From positions 146,581-210,580 of the forward strand of contig JAHBYZ010000002.1 in assembly GCA_019635695.1 (NCBI GenBank): a stretch of 64,000 nt of DNA, read 5' to 3'. Positions 7,804 through 16,598 of this stretch are shown one piece after another. The notes under the pieces were generated by a model. The model did not search any database and was not told where the DNA came from. It saw only the letters and a program-made list of their open reading frames with translations. Origin of the DNA: Rhizobiaceae bacterium (GTDB taxonomy: Bacteria; Pseudomonadota; Alphaproteobacteria; Rhizobiales; Rhizobiaceae). The position numbers and the translations under genes are program-made. Numbering within the stretch: position 1 is the first letter of the stretch; every line of letters starts with the position of its first letter.

Positions 7804-9459
7804 ATGCCTGAGACGAGCCTGCCTGAATACGACCTCGCCATTATCGGCGCCGGCCCCGTGGGGTTGACGCTCGCAAGCTTCGTCGGTCAGGCGGGTCTGC
7901 GTGTGCTCGTGGTCGAGCAACTGCCCGCGCTCATCGACTATCCGCGCGGTGTCGGCATGGACGACGAGTGCCTGCGCACCTTTCAGGCGATCGGACTCGC
8001 CGACGCGGTGTCGCGCCACACGACGCCGCATCAATGGATGGAGTTCCGCACCGCGCGCGGCAAGACGCTGGCGCTGATCAAGCCGCAGACCACTGTATTC
8101 GGCTGGCCACGGCGCAACGCATTCATCCAGCCTCTGGTCGACAAGGTCCTGTTCGAAGGGCTGGCGCGCTATCCGAATGTCGAGATCGCTTTCTCCACCG
8201 AACTGAAGTCGCTGGTGCAGGACGGCGGCGGCGTCACGCTTCATGTCGCCGGTGGCGGGGGAGCCGAACGCGCGATCCACTGCCGCTATCTCGTCGGCTG
8301 CGACGGCGGCCGCAGCCTCGTGCGCAAGTCGGTCGACATTCCGTTCGAGGGCCAGACCGAGGCGACGCGCTGGATCGTGGTCGACCTCGAGGACGATCCG
8401 GTCGGCGTCCCCAACACGATTCTCTACTGCGACCCCGCGCGACCCTTTGTCAGCATCGCGTTGCCGCATGCTGTGCGGCGGCTCGAATTCATGGTCATGG
8501 CGGGCGAGACTGAAGAGACGCTGACCAGCGAAACCGGGCTTCGCGGGCTGCTCGGTCGCATCATGCCGCATCCGGAGAAGGCGCGCGTGATCCGCAGCCG
8601 CGTCTACACGCATCATTCGCGCATCGCCGACACATTCCGGTCCGGCAAGGTGCTGATAGCGGGCGACGCCGCGCACCTGATGCCCGTCTGGCAGGGGCAG
8701 GGGTACAACAGCGGCATCCGCGACGCCAACAATCTTGCCTGGAAGCTCATCGAGGTGCTGCAGGGGCGCAGCGACGAACGCCTGCTCGACAGCTACACGG
8801 CCGAGCGGCGCGCGCACGCGGGTGCGATGATCCGCCTCTCGACGACCGCCGGCCGCATCTTCTCGCCGACCAATCGTGTCATGGCGGTTCTGCGCGACGT
8901 TCTGTTCTCGGCGATGAAATACGTCCCGCCGGTGCGCGACTACATCGTGCAGATGCGCTTCAAGCCGATGCCGACTTACGAACAGGGTGTCGTCGTGCAC
9001 GGCGCGGACGGCGACCACGTCGTCGGCAGGATGTTTCCGCAGCCGGCGGTTCGGCGGGCGGACGGTAGCACCGCGCTGCTCGACGACGTCATCGGCAACC
9101 GCTTCGCGATCCTGTCATGGGCGGTGGACCCGGGGATCTACATGGGCGAAGCCGCGTCTGAGGCCTGGCGACGGCTGGGAGGCCGCACCATCATCGTGCG
9201 GCCGCCGACCGAAAGCGCCGCCGTGGCGGATGCCGACGGGCACGAAACGGTCTGCGATCACACGCTGGCGCTGAAGGACTGGTTCGCAAACGGCCGCGTC
9301 TCGACCGTTGTGATCCGGCCGGATCGTTTCATTGCGGCCGCGGGCGGCCCCCAGCAGATCGACGGGATGATCGGCGGGCTCGGCGACGTGCTTTTTGCAA
9401 CGCCCGATGCCGCATCCGCCGGGCGTCCGAAACGTGCGGCCAGGGGAGGCGGGCGATGA
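7804..9459 (+). CDS. FAD-dependent monooxygenase, MhpA/PheA-TfdB type
   Basis: This 551-residue flavoprotein monooxygenase has the GxGxxG motif GAGPVG at residues 15-20, the second FAD/NADPH motif near GCDGGRSLVRK, and GDAAHLMP at 287-294 followed by GQGYNSGIRDANNLAWKL. This set is typical of 3-(3-hydroxyphenyl)propionate hydroxylase and phenol hydroxylase relatives, which hydroxylate an aromatic ring using NAD(P)H and O2. A thioredoxin-like C-terminal part follows from about residue 400. Its stop overlaps the start of the SDR gene (ATGA). With the hydratase and hydrolases upstream it suggests a hydroxylated aromatic intermediate. Confidence 0.86.
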   Translation: MPETSLPEYDLAIIGAGPVGLTLASFVGQAGLRVLVVEQLPALIDYPRGVGMDDECLRTFQAIGLADAVSRHTTPHQWMEFRTARGKTLALIKPQTTVFGWPRRNAFIQPLVDKVLFEGLARYPNVEIAFSTELKSLVQDGGGVTLHVAGGGGAERAIHCRYLVGCDGGRSLVRKSVDIPFEGQTEATRWIVVDLEDDPVGVPNTILYCDPARPFVSIALPHAVRRLEFMVMAGETEETLTSETGLRGLLGRIMPHPEKARVIRSRVYTHHSRIADTFRSGKVLIAGDAAHLMPVWQGQGYNSGIRDANNLAWKLIEVLQGRSDERLLDSYTAERRAHAGAMIRLSTTAGRIFSPTNRVMAVLRDVLFSAMKYVPPVRDYIVQMRFKPMPTYEQGVVVHGADGDHVVGRMFPQPAVRRADGSTALLDDVIGNRFAILSWAVDPGIYMGEAASEAWRRLGGRTIIVRPPTESAAVADADGHETVCDHTLALKDWFANGRVSTVVIRPDRFIAAAGGPQQIDGMIGGLGDVLFATPDAASAGRPKRAARGGGR

Positions 9460-10193
9460 GCGCAGGCGAGCTTCAGGGCAAGGTCGTCCTCATCACAGGC
9501 GCGGCGCGGGGGCAGGGCGCGGCGGAAGCACGCCTGTTCCACGCGGAAGGTGCAGCGGTGCTGCTGGGCGACATTCGCGACGAGGTGGGAGAGGCGCTGG
9601 CGCGCGAACTCGGCGGCGCCAGCCGCTACGTGCGTCTCGACGTTACCAGCGAGGACGACTGGACGCGGGCGATCGCCACGGCCGAGGCGATGGGCGGGCT
9701 CCACGGCCTGCTTAACAACGCCGGCGTCTACCGGCCCGGCACCATCGCCGAGACAGACGCCGCGCTCTGGCAGCAGCATGTCGGCGTCAACCAGTTCGGC
9801 TGCTATCTGGGCATGCGCGCGGCGGCCCCCGCGATCGAGCGCTCCGGCGGCGGCGCCATCGTCAACATCTCGTCCGTCGCCGGTCAGCGCGGCTCCGACA
9901 ATGCCTTCGCCTATTGCGCCACGAAATGGGCGCTGCGCGGCATGTCGCGTGCCGCCGCCCGCGAGCTCGCGCCGCGCGGCATCCGCGTCAACTGCATCTT
10001 CCCCGGCATCATCGATACCGAAATGCTGGACCCCTGGACCGAAGCCGACCACCGCACGCGCGTCGCCGCCGTGCCGATGAAACGCAAGGGCTCAGCGAAC
10101 GAGATCGCCGAGGTGGCGCTTTTCCTGCTTTCGCAGCGTAGCTCGTACATGACCGGCGCCGAGATCGCGGTCGACGGAGGGCTGTCGGCATGA
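9456..10193 (+). CDS. Short-chain dehydrogenase/reductase
   Basis: This 245-residue classical SDR has the cofactor motif TGAARGQG at residues 14-21, the structural NNAG segment, and the catalytic pair Y153 and K157 in YCATK. The C-terminal MTGAEIAVDGG segment is typical of FabG-like members. It overlaps the monooxygenase gene by 4 bases and precedes the permease genes by 42 bases, so it belongs to the same transcription unit. It probably oxidises an alcohol made in the pathway, or reduces the matching ketone. The coenzyme is not certain, since the residues after the second strand (GDIRDE) suit NAD(H). Confidence 0.88.
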   Translation: MSAGELQGKVVLITGAARGQGAAEARLFHAEGAAVLLGDIRDEVGEALARELGGASRYVRLDVTSEDDWTRAIATAEAMGGLHGLLNNAGVYRPGTIAETDAALWQQHVGVNQFGCYLGMRAAAPAIERSGGGAIVNISSVAGQRGSDNAFAYCATKWALRGMSRAAARELAPRGIRVNCIFPGIIDTEMLDPWTEADHRTRVAAVPMKRKGSANEIAEVALFLLSQRSSYMTGAEIAVDGGLSA

Positions 10194-10235
10194 CGGCCGT
10201 GCGCGCGGCCACAATGTCACGGCCGGGAGACCCCA

Positions 10236-11123
10236 ATGGTCTTTGACATCCTCGCCGTCGTCGTCAATGCCCTGACCTGGGCGATGGCCACCTTTCTGGT
10301 GGCGGCTGGCCTCACCTTGATGTTCGGCGTGCTGCACATCCTCAACTTCGCCCATGGCGGCTTCCTCATGCTGGGCGCCTACGTCGTCTTCGCCGTGGCC
10401 CGTTCGCTCGGCGGCGAACTGTCGTTTGCCGGCTATCTCGCCTTCAGCGTCGTCGCCGGTCTCGGCGTCGCGGTGCTTGGTCTGGTGGTCGACATCGTCG
10501 TGTTCCGACGCCTGCGCGGCGTCGACAACGCCTACGTGCTGATCGCCACCTACGCGCTGCTGCTGCTGGTCGAGGGCGTCGTCAAGCACATCTGGGGCGC
10601 CGGCAGCCATCTCGTCTCGCCGCCCGAAGTGCTGATCGGCGCGTTCTTCTTCGGGCCGATCGTCATCCCCTATTATTCGGTGTTCGTGATCGCGGCCGGC
10701 GTGGCGGTGCTGTTCGCGCTCGAGTGGTTCCTGCACCATTCGTCGCCCGGCAAGCTGGTGCAGGCGGTGGCTATCGACCCGTGGATGGCGACCCTGCTGT
10801 CGGTCAATGTCGAGCGCATCTACTCGATCACCATCGTCATCGGCTTCGGCCTGGCAGGTCTGGCCGGCGGTATCCTGGCCGCCAACCAGGGTCTCAATCC
10901 GCAGCTTGGCGGTATCTCCATCATCCAGGCCTTCGGCGCCATCATCGTCGGCGGCATGGGCAGCGTGCGCGGAGCGTTCCTCGCCGCGATCCTCCTCGGC
11001 CTCGTCGATTCCTTCGGCACGATGCTCGTTCCCGACTTTCCCGGCATCTTCTTCTACGTTGCGCTGGCCGCCATGCTGCTCGTCCGGCCGAAGGGCCTCA
11101 TCGGCGCAGAGGTGACGCGATGA
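10236..11123 (+). CDS. Branched-chain amino acid-type ABC permease, LivH family
   Basis: This 295-residue inner-membrane permease has about eight hydrophobic segments and the LivH signatures LMFGVLHILNFAHGGFLMLGAY near the N-terminus and GGILAANQGLNPQLG then AFGAIIVGGMGSVRGAF in the second half. It forms the membrane channel with the LivM protein encoded by the next gene, and the gene's stop overlaps that gene's start by 4 bases. Two LivG/LivF ATPases follow and the binding protein lies at 6451. The transporter is therefore complete, though the binding-protein gene is split from the rest by the monooxygenase and SDR genes. Confidence 0.92.
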   Translation: MVFDILAVVVNALTWAMATFLVAAGLTLMFGVLHILNFAHGGFLMLGAYVVFAVARSLGGELSFAGYLAFSVVAGLGVAVLGLVVDIVVFRRLRGVDNAYVLIATYALLLLVEGVVKHIWGAGSHLVSPPEVLIGAFFFGPIVIPYYSVFVIAAGVAVLFALEWFLHHSSPGKLVQAVAIDPWMATLLSVNVERIYSITIVIGFGLAGLAGGILAANQGLNPQLGGISIIQAFGAIIVGGMGSVRGAFLAAILLGLVDSFGTMLVPDFPGIFFYVALAAMLLVRPKGLIGAEVTR

Positions 11124-12100
11124 CCAGGCTCTCGCAGGTCGGCTTGCCGCAGTTTCTCGCCATACTTGCGCTGCTTGCCGGCGCGGCGGTGGCGCTGCCC
11201 GGCATCGCCAATCCCGGCATCGTCTTTCTCGCCGGTCTGGCGGTGATCGAGATCGTCATCGCGCTCGCCTTCAACTTCTTGTTCTCCACCGTCGGCATAC
11301 TGAGCTTCGGCCAGGCGGCGTTCATCCTTGTCGGCGCGTATGGCGGCGCCGCCGCCATCAAGTTCGCGGGACTGAGCCTGCTGCCGGCCCTGCTGGTCGC
11401 CGGGCTGGTCGCCGGGTTGCTGGCGCTCGCCATCGGGGTCGTCGCGCTGCGCCGTGTCGAAGGCGTCTATTTCGCGGTGCTGACGCTGGCCTTCGCCTCG
11501 CTCGCCTACCTCACGGTGGGCAAGGTCGCCGTGCTCGGCCGCGAAGACGGGCTGACCGGCATCACCCGGCCTGCGGTCGATCTCGGCATCGTCGAAATCC
11601 CTGTCGTGGCGACCACCAGTTTCTACTATTTCATCGTCGCGGTCGGTGTCGTGCTCACGGCGGTGATGTGGTTCGCCACCAACAGCCAGTTCGGCCGCGT
11701 GCTGCGGGCGATACGGCAGGACCAGGAGCGCGCGGGCTTCCTCGGCGTCAATGTGCAGGGATACCGGCTCGCCGCCTTCGTGCTGGCCGGCGCGGTCACC
11801 GGCATCGCCGGCGCGCTGCTCGGACCGTGGACGCAGATCGTCACGCCGGACCTTGGCCACTGGATCCAGTCGACCAAACCGATCCTGCAGGCGATGCTGG
11901 GCGGTGCGGGCTTCTTCTGGGGGCCGGTGGTCGGCGCCATTCTGTTCGCCGTCCTGACCTATGCTACGCGCACGCTGGTCGGCATCACCGAGATCGTCAC
12001 CGGCGGTCTGCTGCTCGCCATCGTGCTGGCCATACCCGGCGGCCTGCTCGGCCTGACCGGCAGCCTGCTGCGCATGATCCGCAGGGAGCGTTCGCGATGA
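11120..12100 (+). CDS. Branched-chain amino acid-type ABC permease, LivM family
   Basis: This 326-residue membrane protein has the LivM signature FLFSTVGILSFGQAAFILVGAY at about residues 54-75 and the coupling region RVLRAIRQDQERAGFLGVNV, then repeated hydrophobic segments to the end. The in-frame opening to 10724 is a shadow; ATG 11120 overlaps the LivH stop by 4 bases and is chosen. It pairs with the LivH protein to form the pore. It overlaps the LivG start by 4 bases, so the transporter genes are translationally coupled. Confidence 0.92.
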   Translation: MTRLSQVGLPQFLAILALLAGAAVALPGIANPGIVFLAGLAVIEIVIALAFNFLFSTVGILSFGQAAFILVGAYGGAAAIKFAGLSLLPALLVAGLVAGLLALAIGVVALRRVEGVYFAVLTLAFASLAYLTVGKVAVLGREDGLTGITRPAVDLGIVEIPVVATTSFYYFIVAVGVVLTAVMWFATNSQFGRVLRAIRQDQERAGFLGVNVQGYRLAAFVLAGAVTGIAGALLGPWTQIVTPDLGHWIQSTKPILQAMLGGAGFFWGPVVGAILFAVLTYATRTLVGITEIVTGGLLLAIVLAIPGGLLGLTGSLLRMIRRERSR

Positions 12101-12867
12101 GCGATATCCTGCTGCGCGGCACCTCCCTGAAGAAGGACTACGGCCGCATCACCGTGCTCAAGGGCGTCGACATCGACGTTGCCGAGGGCGAGGCGCATGT
12201 GGTGATCGGGCCGAACGGAGCCGGCAAGACGACGCTCTTCAAGGTGCTGAGCGGCGAGGTTTTCCCGACCAGCGGCACGGTCAGCTTCGACGGCAGGGAC
12301 GTGACCCGCCTCGCCGGCTGGCAGCGCACCCGGCACGGCGTGGGCCGCACGTTCCAGATGGCGCGGATCTTCAAGGAACTGTCCGCGTTCGAGAATCTCG
12401 TGGTCGCCCTGGAAGCGAAGAAGCGGCAGGGCACATCGGCACTGGAGCTGCTGAGGCTAGTGCCCGCCGCGTCGATACGCGACGAGGCGCGGCGCATCCT
12501 GGCTGAGTTTTCGCTCGAACATGTGTCCGCCTGGCCCGCCGGCTCGCTGTCGCACGGCGACAAGAAGACGCTCGAACTCGCCATGGTGCTCGCCGCACGG
12601 CCGCGTCTGCTGATGCTGGACGAGCCGACCGCGGGCATGTCGCCCGCCGACCGCCAGCGCAGCGTCGAGCTGATCGCCGGGCTGATGAAGGGCGGCGGGC
12701 TTTCGCTGCTGCTCACCGAGCATGACATGCAGGTGGTGTTCGGCTTGGCGACGCGCATCACCGTGCTCAACTATGGCGAGATCATCGCCACCGGCTCGCC
12801 CGAAGAGGTCCGTTCCAACCCCCGCGTCCGCGAAGTGTATCTCGGCCATGACGTCTCCGCTGCTTGA
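12097..12867 (+). CDS. ABC transporter ATP-binding protein, LivG family
   Basis: This 256-residue cytoplasmic ATPase has Walker A GPNGAGKTT at residues 38-46, the signature-like LSHGDKKTLELAM (the usual LSGG is changed to LSHG, as in many LivG proteins), and Walker B LLMLDEPTAG. It ends with the LivG tail EVYLGHD. ATG 12097 overlaps the LivM stop. It powers import through the two permeases together with the LivF protein, whose gene overlaps its end by 20 bases. Confidence 0.93.
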   Translation: MSDILLRGTSLKKDYGRITVLKGVDIDVAEGEAHVVIGPNGAGKTTLFKVLSGEVFPTSGTVSFDGRDVTRLAGWQRTRHGVGRTFQMARIFKELSAFENLVVALEAKKRQGTSALELLRLVPAASIRDEARRILAEFSLEHVSAWPAGSLSHGDKKTLELAMVLAARPRLLMLDEPTAGMSPADRQRSVELIAGLMKGGGLSLLLTEHDMQVVFGLATRITVLNYGEIIATGSPEEVRSNPRVREVYLGHDVSAA

Positions 12868-13564
12868 GGTCCGCGACTGCGACGCCTTCTACGATGACAG
12901 CCACGTGCTGCACGCGGTGTCGCTGCGCGTCGCGGCGGCCACCGGGGTGGCGCTGCTTGGCCGCAATGGCGCCGGCAAGTCGACACTGATGAAGAGCATC
13001 CTCGGCGCCGGCCCCACGGTGCGGGGCGAGATCCTGCTGGAAGGGCGTTCCATAGCAAGAACGCCAGCCTATCTCCGCGCCGGCATGGGTCTCAGTCTCG
13101 TGCCGGAGGACCGTCGCATCTTCCCGCACGTCACGGTCGCCGAAAACCTCGCCATGGCGCGCCGCGCCGCGCGCCAGGGGGTCGAGGCGCTGACGCCGGC
13201 CGAGGCGGCCGCGCTCTTCCCGATGCTCGAAGGCCTGCTCGACCGCAAGGGCTACCAGCTCTCCGGCGGCCAGCAGCAGATCCTCGCCGTCGCGCGTGGA
13301 CTGGTGCCGCGGCCGCAGTTGCTCCTGCTCGACGAGCCAACCGAGGGACTGGCGCCGATCATCGTGCAGGACATGGCGGCGCAGATGACGAAGGTGCGCG
13401 CGCAGAGCGGCGCCGCGCTTCTTCTGGCCGAGCAGAACGTCAGCTTCGCCCGGCACTGCACCGAAAGCGTATTCGTTATCGACAGCGGGCGCATCGTGTT
13501 CGAAGGTAGCTGGACGGATTTCGATGCGAACCGCGCCAGGCTGGAACGATTCCTGGCCGTCTAG
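12848..13564 (+). CDS. ABC transporter ATP-binding protein, LivF family
   Basis: This 238-residue ATPase has Walker A GRNGAGKST at residues 38-46, signature LSGGQQQ and Walker B LLLLDEPTEGLAP. It starts at ATG 12848, inside the last 20 bases of the LivG gene. It completes a LivFGHM-type importer. The next gene, an IclR regulator, starts 14 bases later, so the regulator is probably cotranscribed with the importer. Confidence 0.93.
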   Translation: MTSPLLEVRDCDAFYDDSHVLHAVSLRVAAATGVALLGRNGAGKSTLMKSILGAGPTVRGEILLEGRSIARTPAYLRAGMGLSLVPEDRRIFPHVTVAENLAMARRAARQGVEALTPAEAAALFPMLEGLLDRKGYQLSGGQQQILAVARGLVPRPQLLLLDEPTEGLAPIIVQDMAAQMTKVRAQSGAALLLAEQNVSFARHCTESVFVIDSGRIVFEGSWTDFDANRARLERFLAV

Positions 13565-13578
13565 ACCCGGAAGGACCG

Positions 13579-14442
13579 ATGCATCCCGCCGCTGACCAGC
13601 CGGCACCGGCTGCCGGGCCGCGCGAGGCCGCCGCACCGGCGCGCGGCAACGCCTACAAGGATGTCCGCTCGCTGTCGCGCGGGCTTGCCATCATCGAGGC
13701 GCTCGGCCAGCTCGGCTGGGCCAAGCTCGGCAAGCTCAGCGCCTTCACCGGCATCGACCGCACCACAACCTATCGCCTGGTCAGCACGCTGATCGAGGAG
13801 GGTTACGTGGTGCGGCGCGAGGAGGACGGCGCGGTGGCGCTGTCCAGCAAGCTGGTCACCATAAGCCAGAACCTGAACGACAACGATCTGGTCTCGCAGG
13901 TCGTCATTCGCCACCTCTCCGCGCTCACGCGGGCCATCAAGTGGCCGAGCGACTTCGCAGTTCTGTCGCGCGGGGCCCTGCGCATCGCCGCTTCGACCCA
14001 CAGTGAAAGCCCGATGAGCCTGCACCGCGCCATGGTCGGCAACACGCGGCCGCTGTTCAGATCGGCGCTGGGCAAGGCCTATCTCGCCGCGCTGCCGCCG
14101 GGCGAACTGGACGAGGTGCTGATGCTCGTCCGCGGCTGGGACGGCGCCGACGGCGTCGATGCGCAGGCCCCCGCCGCAATCGCGCGAAGCCTCGCGGAAG
14201 TACGTCAGCGCGGCTATGCGGCGGCCGAAGGCACCACCGAGGCCAAGTTCAGCGCCATCGCGCTGCCGCTGGTGCATCGCACCGCGGTGCTTGGCGCCGT
14301 CAATGTCATCTTCATGCGCAGCGCGCTCACGCCGGGCGAAGCGGCCCAGCGCTACCTGCCGCGCCTGTCCGAAGCGGTCGGGCGCATTGCCGCCGACCTC
14401 GACGGCGTGTCACCCGATATGGCCGGGCCTGAGGCGACCTAG
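13579..14442 (+). CDS. IclR-family transcriptional regulator (second)
   Basis: This 287-residue regulator has an N-terminal tail of about 24 residues rich in Pro and Ala, a winged helix (about 25-85, with LSAFTGIDRTTTYRLVSTL) and an IclR effector domain (about 100-275). It differs clearly from the IclR protein at 2075. It starts after GGAAGGACCG and 14 bases past the LivF gene. Two regulators bracketing one cluster suggest control by two ligands, or one local and one wider role. A strong hairpin terminator follows at 14512. Confidence 0.88.
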   Translation: MHPAADQPAPAAGPREAAAPARGNAYKDVRSLSRGLAIIEALGQLGWAKLGKLSAFTGIDRTTTYRLVSTLIEEGYVVRREEDGAVALSSKLVTISQNLNDNDLVSQVVIRHLSALTRAIKWPSDFAVLSRGALRIAASTHSESPMSLHRAMVGNTRPLFRSALGKAYLAALPPGELDEVLMLVRGWDGADGVDAQAPAAIARSLAEVRQRGYAAAEGTTEAKFSAIALPLVHRTAVLGAVNVIFMRSALTPGEAAQRYLPRLSEAVGRIAADLDGVSPDMAGPEAT

Positions 14443-14511
14443 CGGCTGGCGAATCGGGCTCTGGCACTATCTGCCCGCTACGGCGGTGCCGGCTGCGGGA
14501 TTGGGCATCGC

Positions 14512-14551
14512 GATGATCGCCGCCGGCCTGCCCGGCGGCGATCATCTCTTT
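14512..14551 (+). terminator. Strong rho-independent terminator closing the catabolic cluster
   Basis: A perfect 15-bp stem (14512-14526 with 14532-14546) with loop CCTGC is followed by TCTTT. It lies between the convergent IclR and GNAT genes, 70 bases after the IclR stop, and marks the end of the + strand operon. It may also slow transcription from the other side. Confidence 0.75.
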
Positions 14552-14558
14552 ACGTTGG

Positions 14559-15149
14559 TCACTTCACTGCAGCCCAGGTGCGCAGGCTGACCCAGGTCTT
14601 GCGGTCGAGCAGGTAGCGATCGACCGCCACCCGGCCGGCGGCGATCGAATCGATCATGCCCTGGCCGAGATAGCGGAACCCGCACTTCTGGATGACGCGC
14701 CGCGAGCCCGGATTGATGACCCGCGTCGAGGCGTAAAGCTCGTCGATGTCGGTCGCCTTGAAGGCGATGTCGACGATAGCGTGCGCGGCCTCGGTGGCAA
14801 AACCCTTGCCCCAGTGCGGCTCGCCGATCCAGTAGCCCATCTCGAGGCCGCTGCCGCGCGGGTTGATGCCCGCGCCGCCGATCAGCGCGCCGGTTTCCGC
14901 GAGCGTGATCGCATAGGAAGCGCCCGCGTTCCGGTTGGCGTGCGAAAGCAGCCACGAGCGGGCCTCGCGCTCGCCGTAGGGATGCGGCATGCGGGCGAGC
15001 ATGTCCGCAACCTTGCGGTTGTTGGCGAGGGTCACGAGTTCGGAAATGTCCTGCTCGTGCGGCGGACGCAGCACCAGCCGCTCGGTGATGAGCACGGGGC
15101 AGTCGATCGAGGGACTGAAGTCCTCGAAGTCTTCCTGTTCGGCGACCAT
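14559..15149 (-). CDS. GNAT family N-acetyltransferase (RimJ/RimL type)
   Basis: This 196-residue protein has ITERLVLRPPHEQDISELV near residues 20-40, MGYWIGEPHWGKGFATEAAHAIVDIAF as the acetyl-CoA loop region, and NPGSRRVIQKCGFRYLG near the end. This is the pattern of GNAT proteins that acetylate N-termini, ribosomal proteins or antibiotics. The start at 15149 follows GGAGGGAATC and is preferred over the longer frame to 15242, which would run through the rpmA terminator. It lies downstream of rpmA and rplU but is separated by that terminator. The target is unknown. Confidence 0.85.
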   Translation of the reverse strand: MVAEQEDFEDFSPSIDCPVLITERLVLRPPHEQDISELVTLANNRKVADMLARMPHPYGEREARSWLLSHANRNAGASYAITLAETGALIGGAGINPRGSGLEMGYWIGEPHWGKGFATEAAHAIVDIAFKATDIDELYASTRVINPGSRRVIQKCGFRYLGQGMIDSIAAGRVAVDRYLLDRKTWVSLRTWAAVK

Positions 15150-15173
15150 GTGATTCCCTCCAGGCAGGCCATT

Positions 15174-15214
15174 GAACAAAAGAAAAAGGGGAGATGGTGG
15201 CGTCCCATCTCCCC
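15174..15214 (-). terminator. Rho-independent terminator of rpmA
   Basis: Read on the minus strand, GGGGAGATGG pairs with CCATCTCCCC around a 7-base loop and is followed by TTTTTCTTTTG. It lies about 70 bases after the rpmA stop and ends the rplU-rpmA transcript. Confidence 0.8.
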
Positions 15215-15284
15215 TGATCCTTTTTCTGGCTTTGCCAGACACCGGTTCCCGAGATGGGGCGCCGGTGTCTTGGTGCGGAACCGG

Positions 15285-15554
15285 CTACTCCGCGGCTTCT
15301 GCGATCGGATTTACCGACACGTAGGTTCGGCCGTTGGCTTTCGCGGCGAAGGCGACTTCGCCCTGCGTCAGCGCAAACAGCGTATGGTCTTTGCCCATGC
15401 CGACATTGACGCCCGCGTGCATCTTGGTGCCGCGCTGGCGGACGAGGATGTTGCCGGCGAGCACGCGCTCGCCGCCGAACTTCTTCACGCCAAGGCGACG
15501 GCCAGCGGAATCGCGACCGTTGCGGGAGGAGCCACCGGCTTTCTTGTGTGCCAT
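15285..15554 (-). CDS. rpmA: 50S ribosomal protein L27
   Basis: This 89-residue protein is bacterial L27, whose N-terminal tail reaches the peptidyl-transferase centre. [21 protein letters not shown] at the N-terminus and [20 protein letters not shown] are diagnostic. The length is typical. It lies 24 bases after rplU, the usual rplU-rpmA pair, with a terminator downstream. Confidence 0.98.
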   Translation of the reverse strand: MAHKKAGGSSRNGRDSAGRRLGVKKFGGERVLAGNILVRQRGTKMHAGVNVGMGKDHTLFALTQGEVAFAAKANGRTYVSVNPIAEAAE

Positions 15555-15578
15555 CTCAGATCTCCTTCGTGATCCGTC

Positions 15579-16316
15579 TTATTCGCCCGACTTGGCGGCG
15601 TCCTTGGCCGCTTCGTCCTGCGCGAGCTTTTCCTGGTCGACCTTGGCGCGCGGCGGCTTGCCGGCGATCAGTTCCTTGGCCTGCGCGACCCACTCGTCAC
15701 GCTCGATGCGGCCAGCGAAATCCAGCTCCTCATCGAACTTGGCGATGTCCTTCTTCTTCCATGCCGCGATCTGCTTCAGCGAGGTGATGCCGGCGGCGGC
15801 CAGCTTCTCCTTCAGCACCGGGCCAACGCCCGAGATCAGCGACACGTCGTCGTCGAAGCCTGCCGCCTCGGTCGAAGCAGCCGCTTCCTTGGCCTTTGCA
15901 GGGGCCTTGGCCGGCTTCTTGGCCGCAGCGCCCGCTTCCGCGGTCTTGTCTGCCTTCTCCGTCTTCTCGGTCTTCGCCGCGGCCTTCTTGGAAGGCTTGG
16001 CGCCGCCGAACAGGATCTCGGAGATGCGCACCGTGGTCAGGTACTGGCGGTGTCCGCGCTTGCGGCGCGAATTCTGGCGGCGGCGCTTCTTGAAGGCGAT
16101 GACCTTGGCGCCGCGGCCCTGGGCTACGACTTCCGCCGTCACCAGCGCGCCGTCCACGAAGGGGGCGCCGATCGTCACGTCGTCGCCGTTGCCATAGGCC
16201 AGCACATGGCCGATCTCGACGATGTCGCCGACTTCGCCGACCACATTGCCGATCTGCAATACGTCGTCGGCCGCAACGCGGTACTGCTTGCCGCCGGTTT
16301 TGATGACTGCGAACAT
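15579..16316 (-). CDS. rplU: 50S ribosomal protein L21 with C-terminal HhH extension
   Basis: Residues 1 to about 105 are L21: [15 protein letters not shown] at the start and [21 protein letters not shown] near residues 72-92. The usual L21 length is about 103, but this protein has 245 residues. After a low-complexity Lys/Ala linker (about 110-160) comes a domain with [22 protein letters not shown], a helix-hairpin-helix of the kind that binds nucleic acid. Such extended L21 proteins are common in Rhizobiales. The start at 16316 is the only good one. rpmA follows by 24 bases. Confidence 0.95.
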   Translation of the reverse strand: MFAVIKTGGKQYRVAADDVLQIGNVVGEVGDIVEIGHVLAYGNGDDVTIGAPFVDGALVTAEVVAQGRGAKVIAFKKRRRQNSRRKRGHRQYLTTVRISEILFGGAKPSKKAAAKTEKTEKADKTAEAGAAAKKPAKAPAKAKEAAASTEAAGFDDDVSLISGVGPVLKEKLAAAGITSLKQIAAWKKKDIAKFDEELDFAGRIERDEWVAQAKELIAGKPPRAKVDQEKLAQDEAAKDAAKSGE

Positions 16317-16449
16317 TTTTAGCCTTTCGCTCTGTTCGGGCGGCTCTGGACCATGCCCCGAAGGGCGGCCCGGCCGTCTTTTTGTTCAGTCGGTTTCGGG
16401 TTCGTGTCTCCGCGGCCCGCCCTGCAAAGGTTGGGACCGCAAAGAACAA

Positions 16450-16511
16450 CCGGCGCGGAGAGGCTCCACGCCGGACGGTGGGGCAATAATTGAAGCGCTC
16501 GCGTGAGTCAA
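16450..16511 (-). promoter_or_regulatory. rplU promoter candidate and structured leader
   Basis: On the minus strand CTTGACT (TTGACT at 16506-16511) is followed after about 16-17 bases by an AT-rich TTATTG box, a plausible housekeeping promoter. Just downstream, 16450-16474 folds into a near-perfect 11-bp hairpin (one G.U pair, 3-base loop) followed by GTTGTTCTTT, which resembles an attenuator. About 130 further leader bases precede rplU. An autoregulatory L21 leader is possible. The 282-base gap 16317-16598 holds nothing else that I can support. Confidence 0.4.
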
Positions 16512-16598
16512 GGCGAACTGCCGTTGCGGCGATCGAGCGCATGTCTCGCCAGCGCCATGCAAAGCCTATAGGGTTCCCGGCCAGTCAGGGAGACCGAG

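Noticed and set aside
7108..9018. 636-codon minus-strand ORF
   Set aside because: It covers two well-supported plus-strand genes in antisense and has no recognisable domain.
1..14442. Steroid degradation gene cluster
   Set aside because: The KstD-like flavoproteins suggest it, but no KshA/B, HsaA-D dioxygenase, mce4-type importer or cholesterol oxidase genes are present, so steroid is not claimed.
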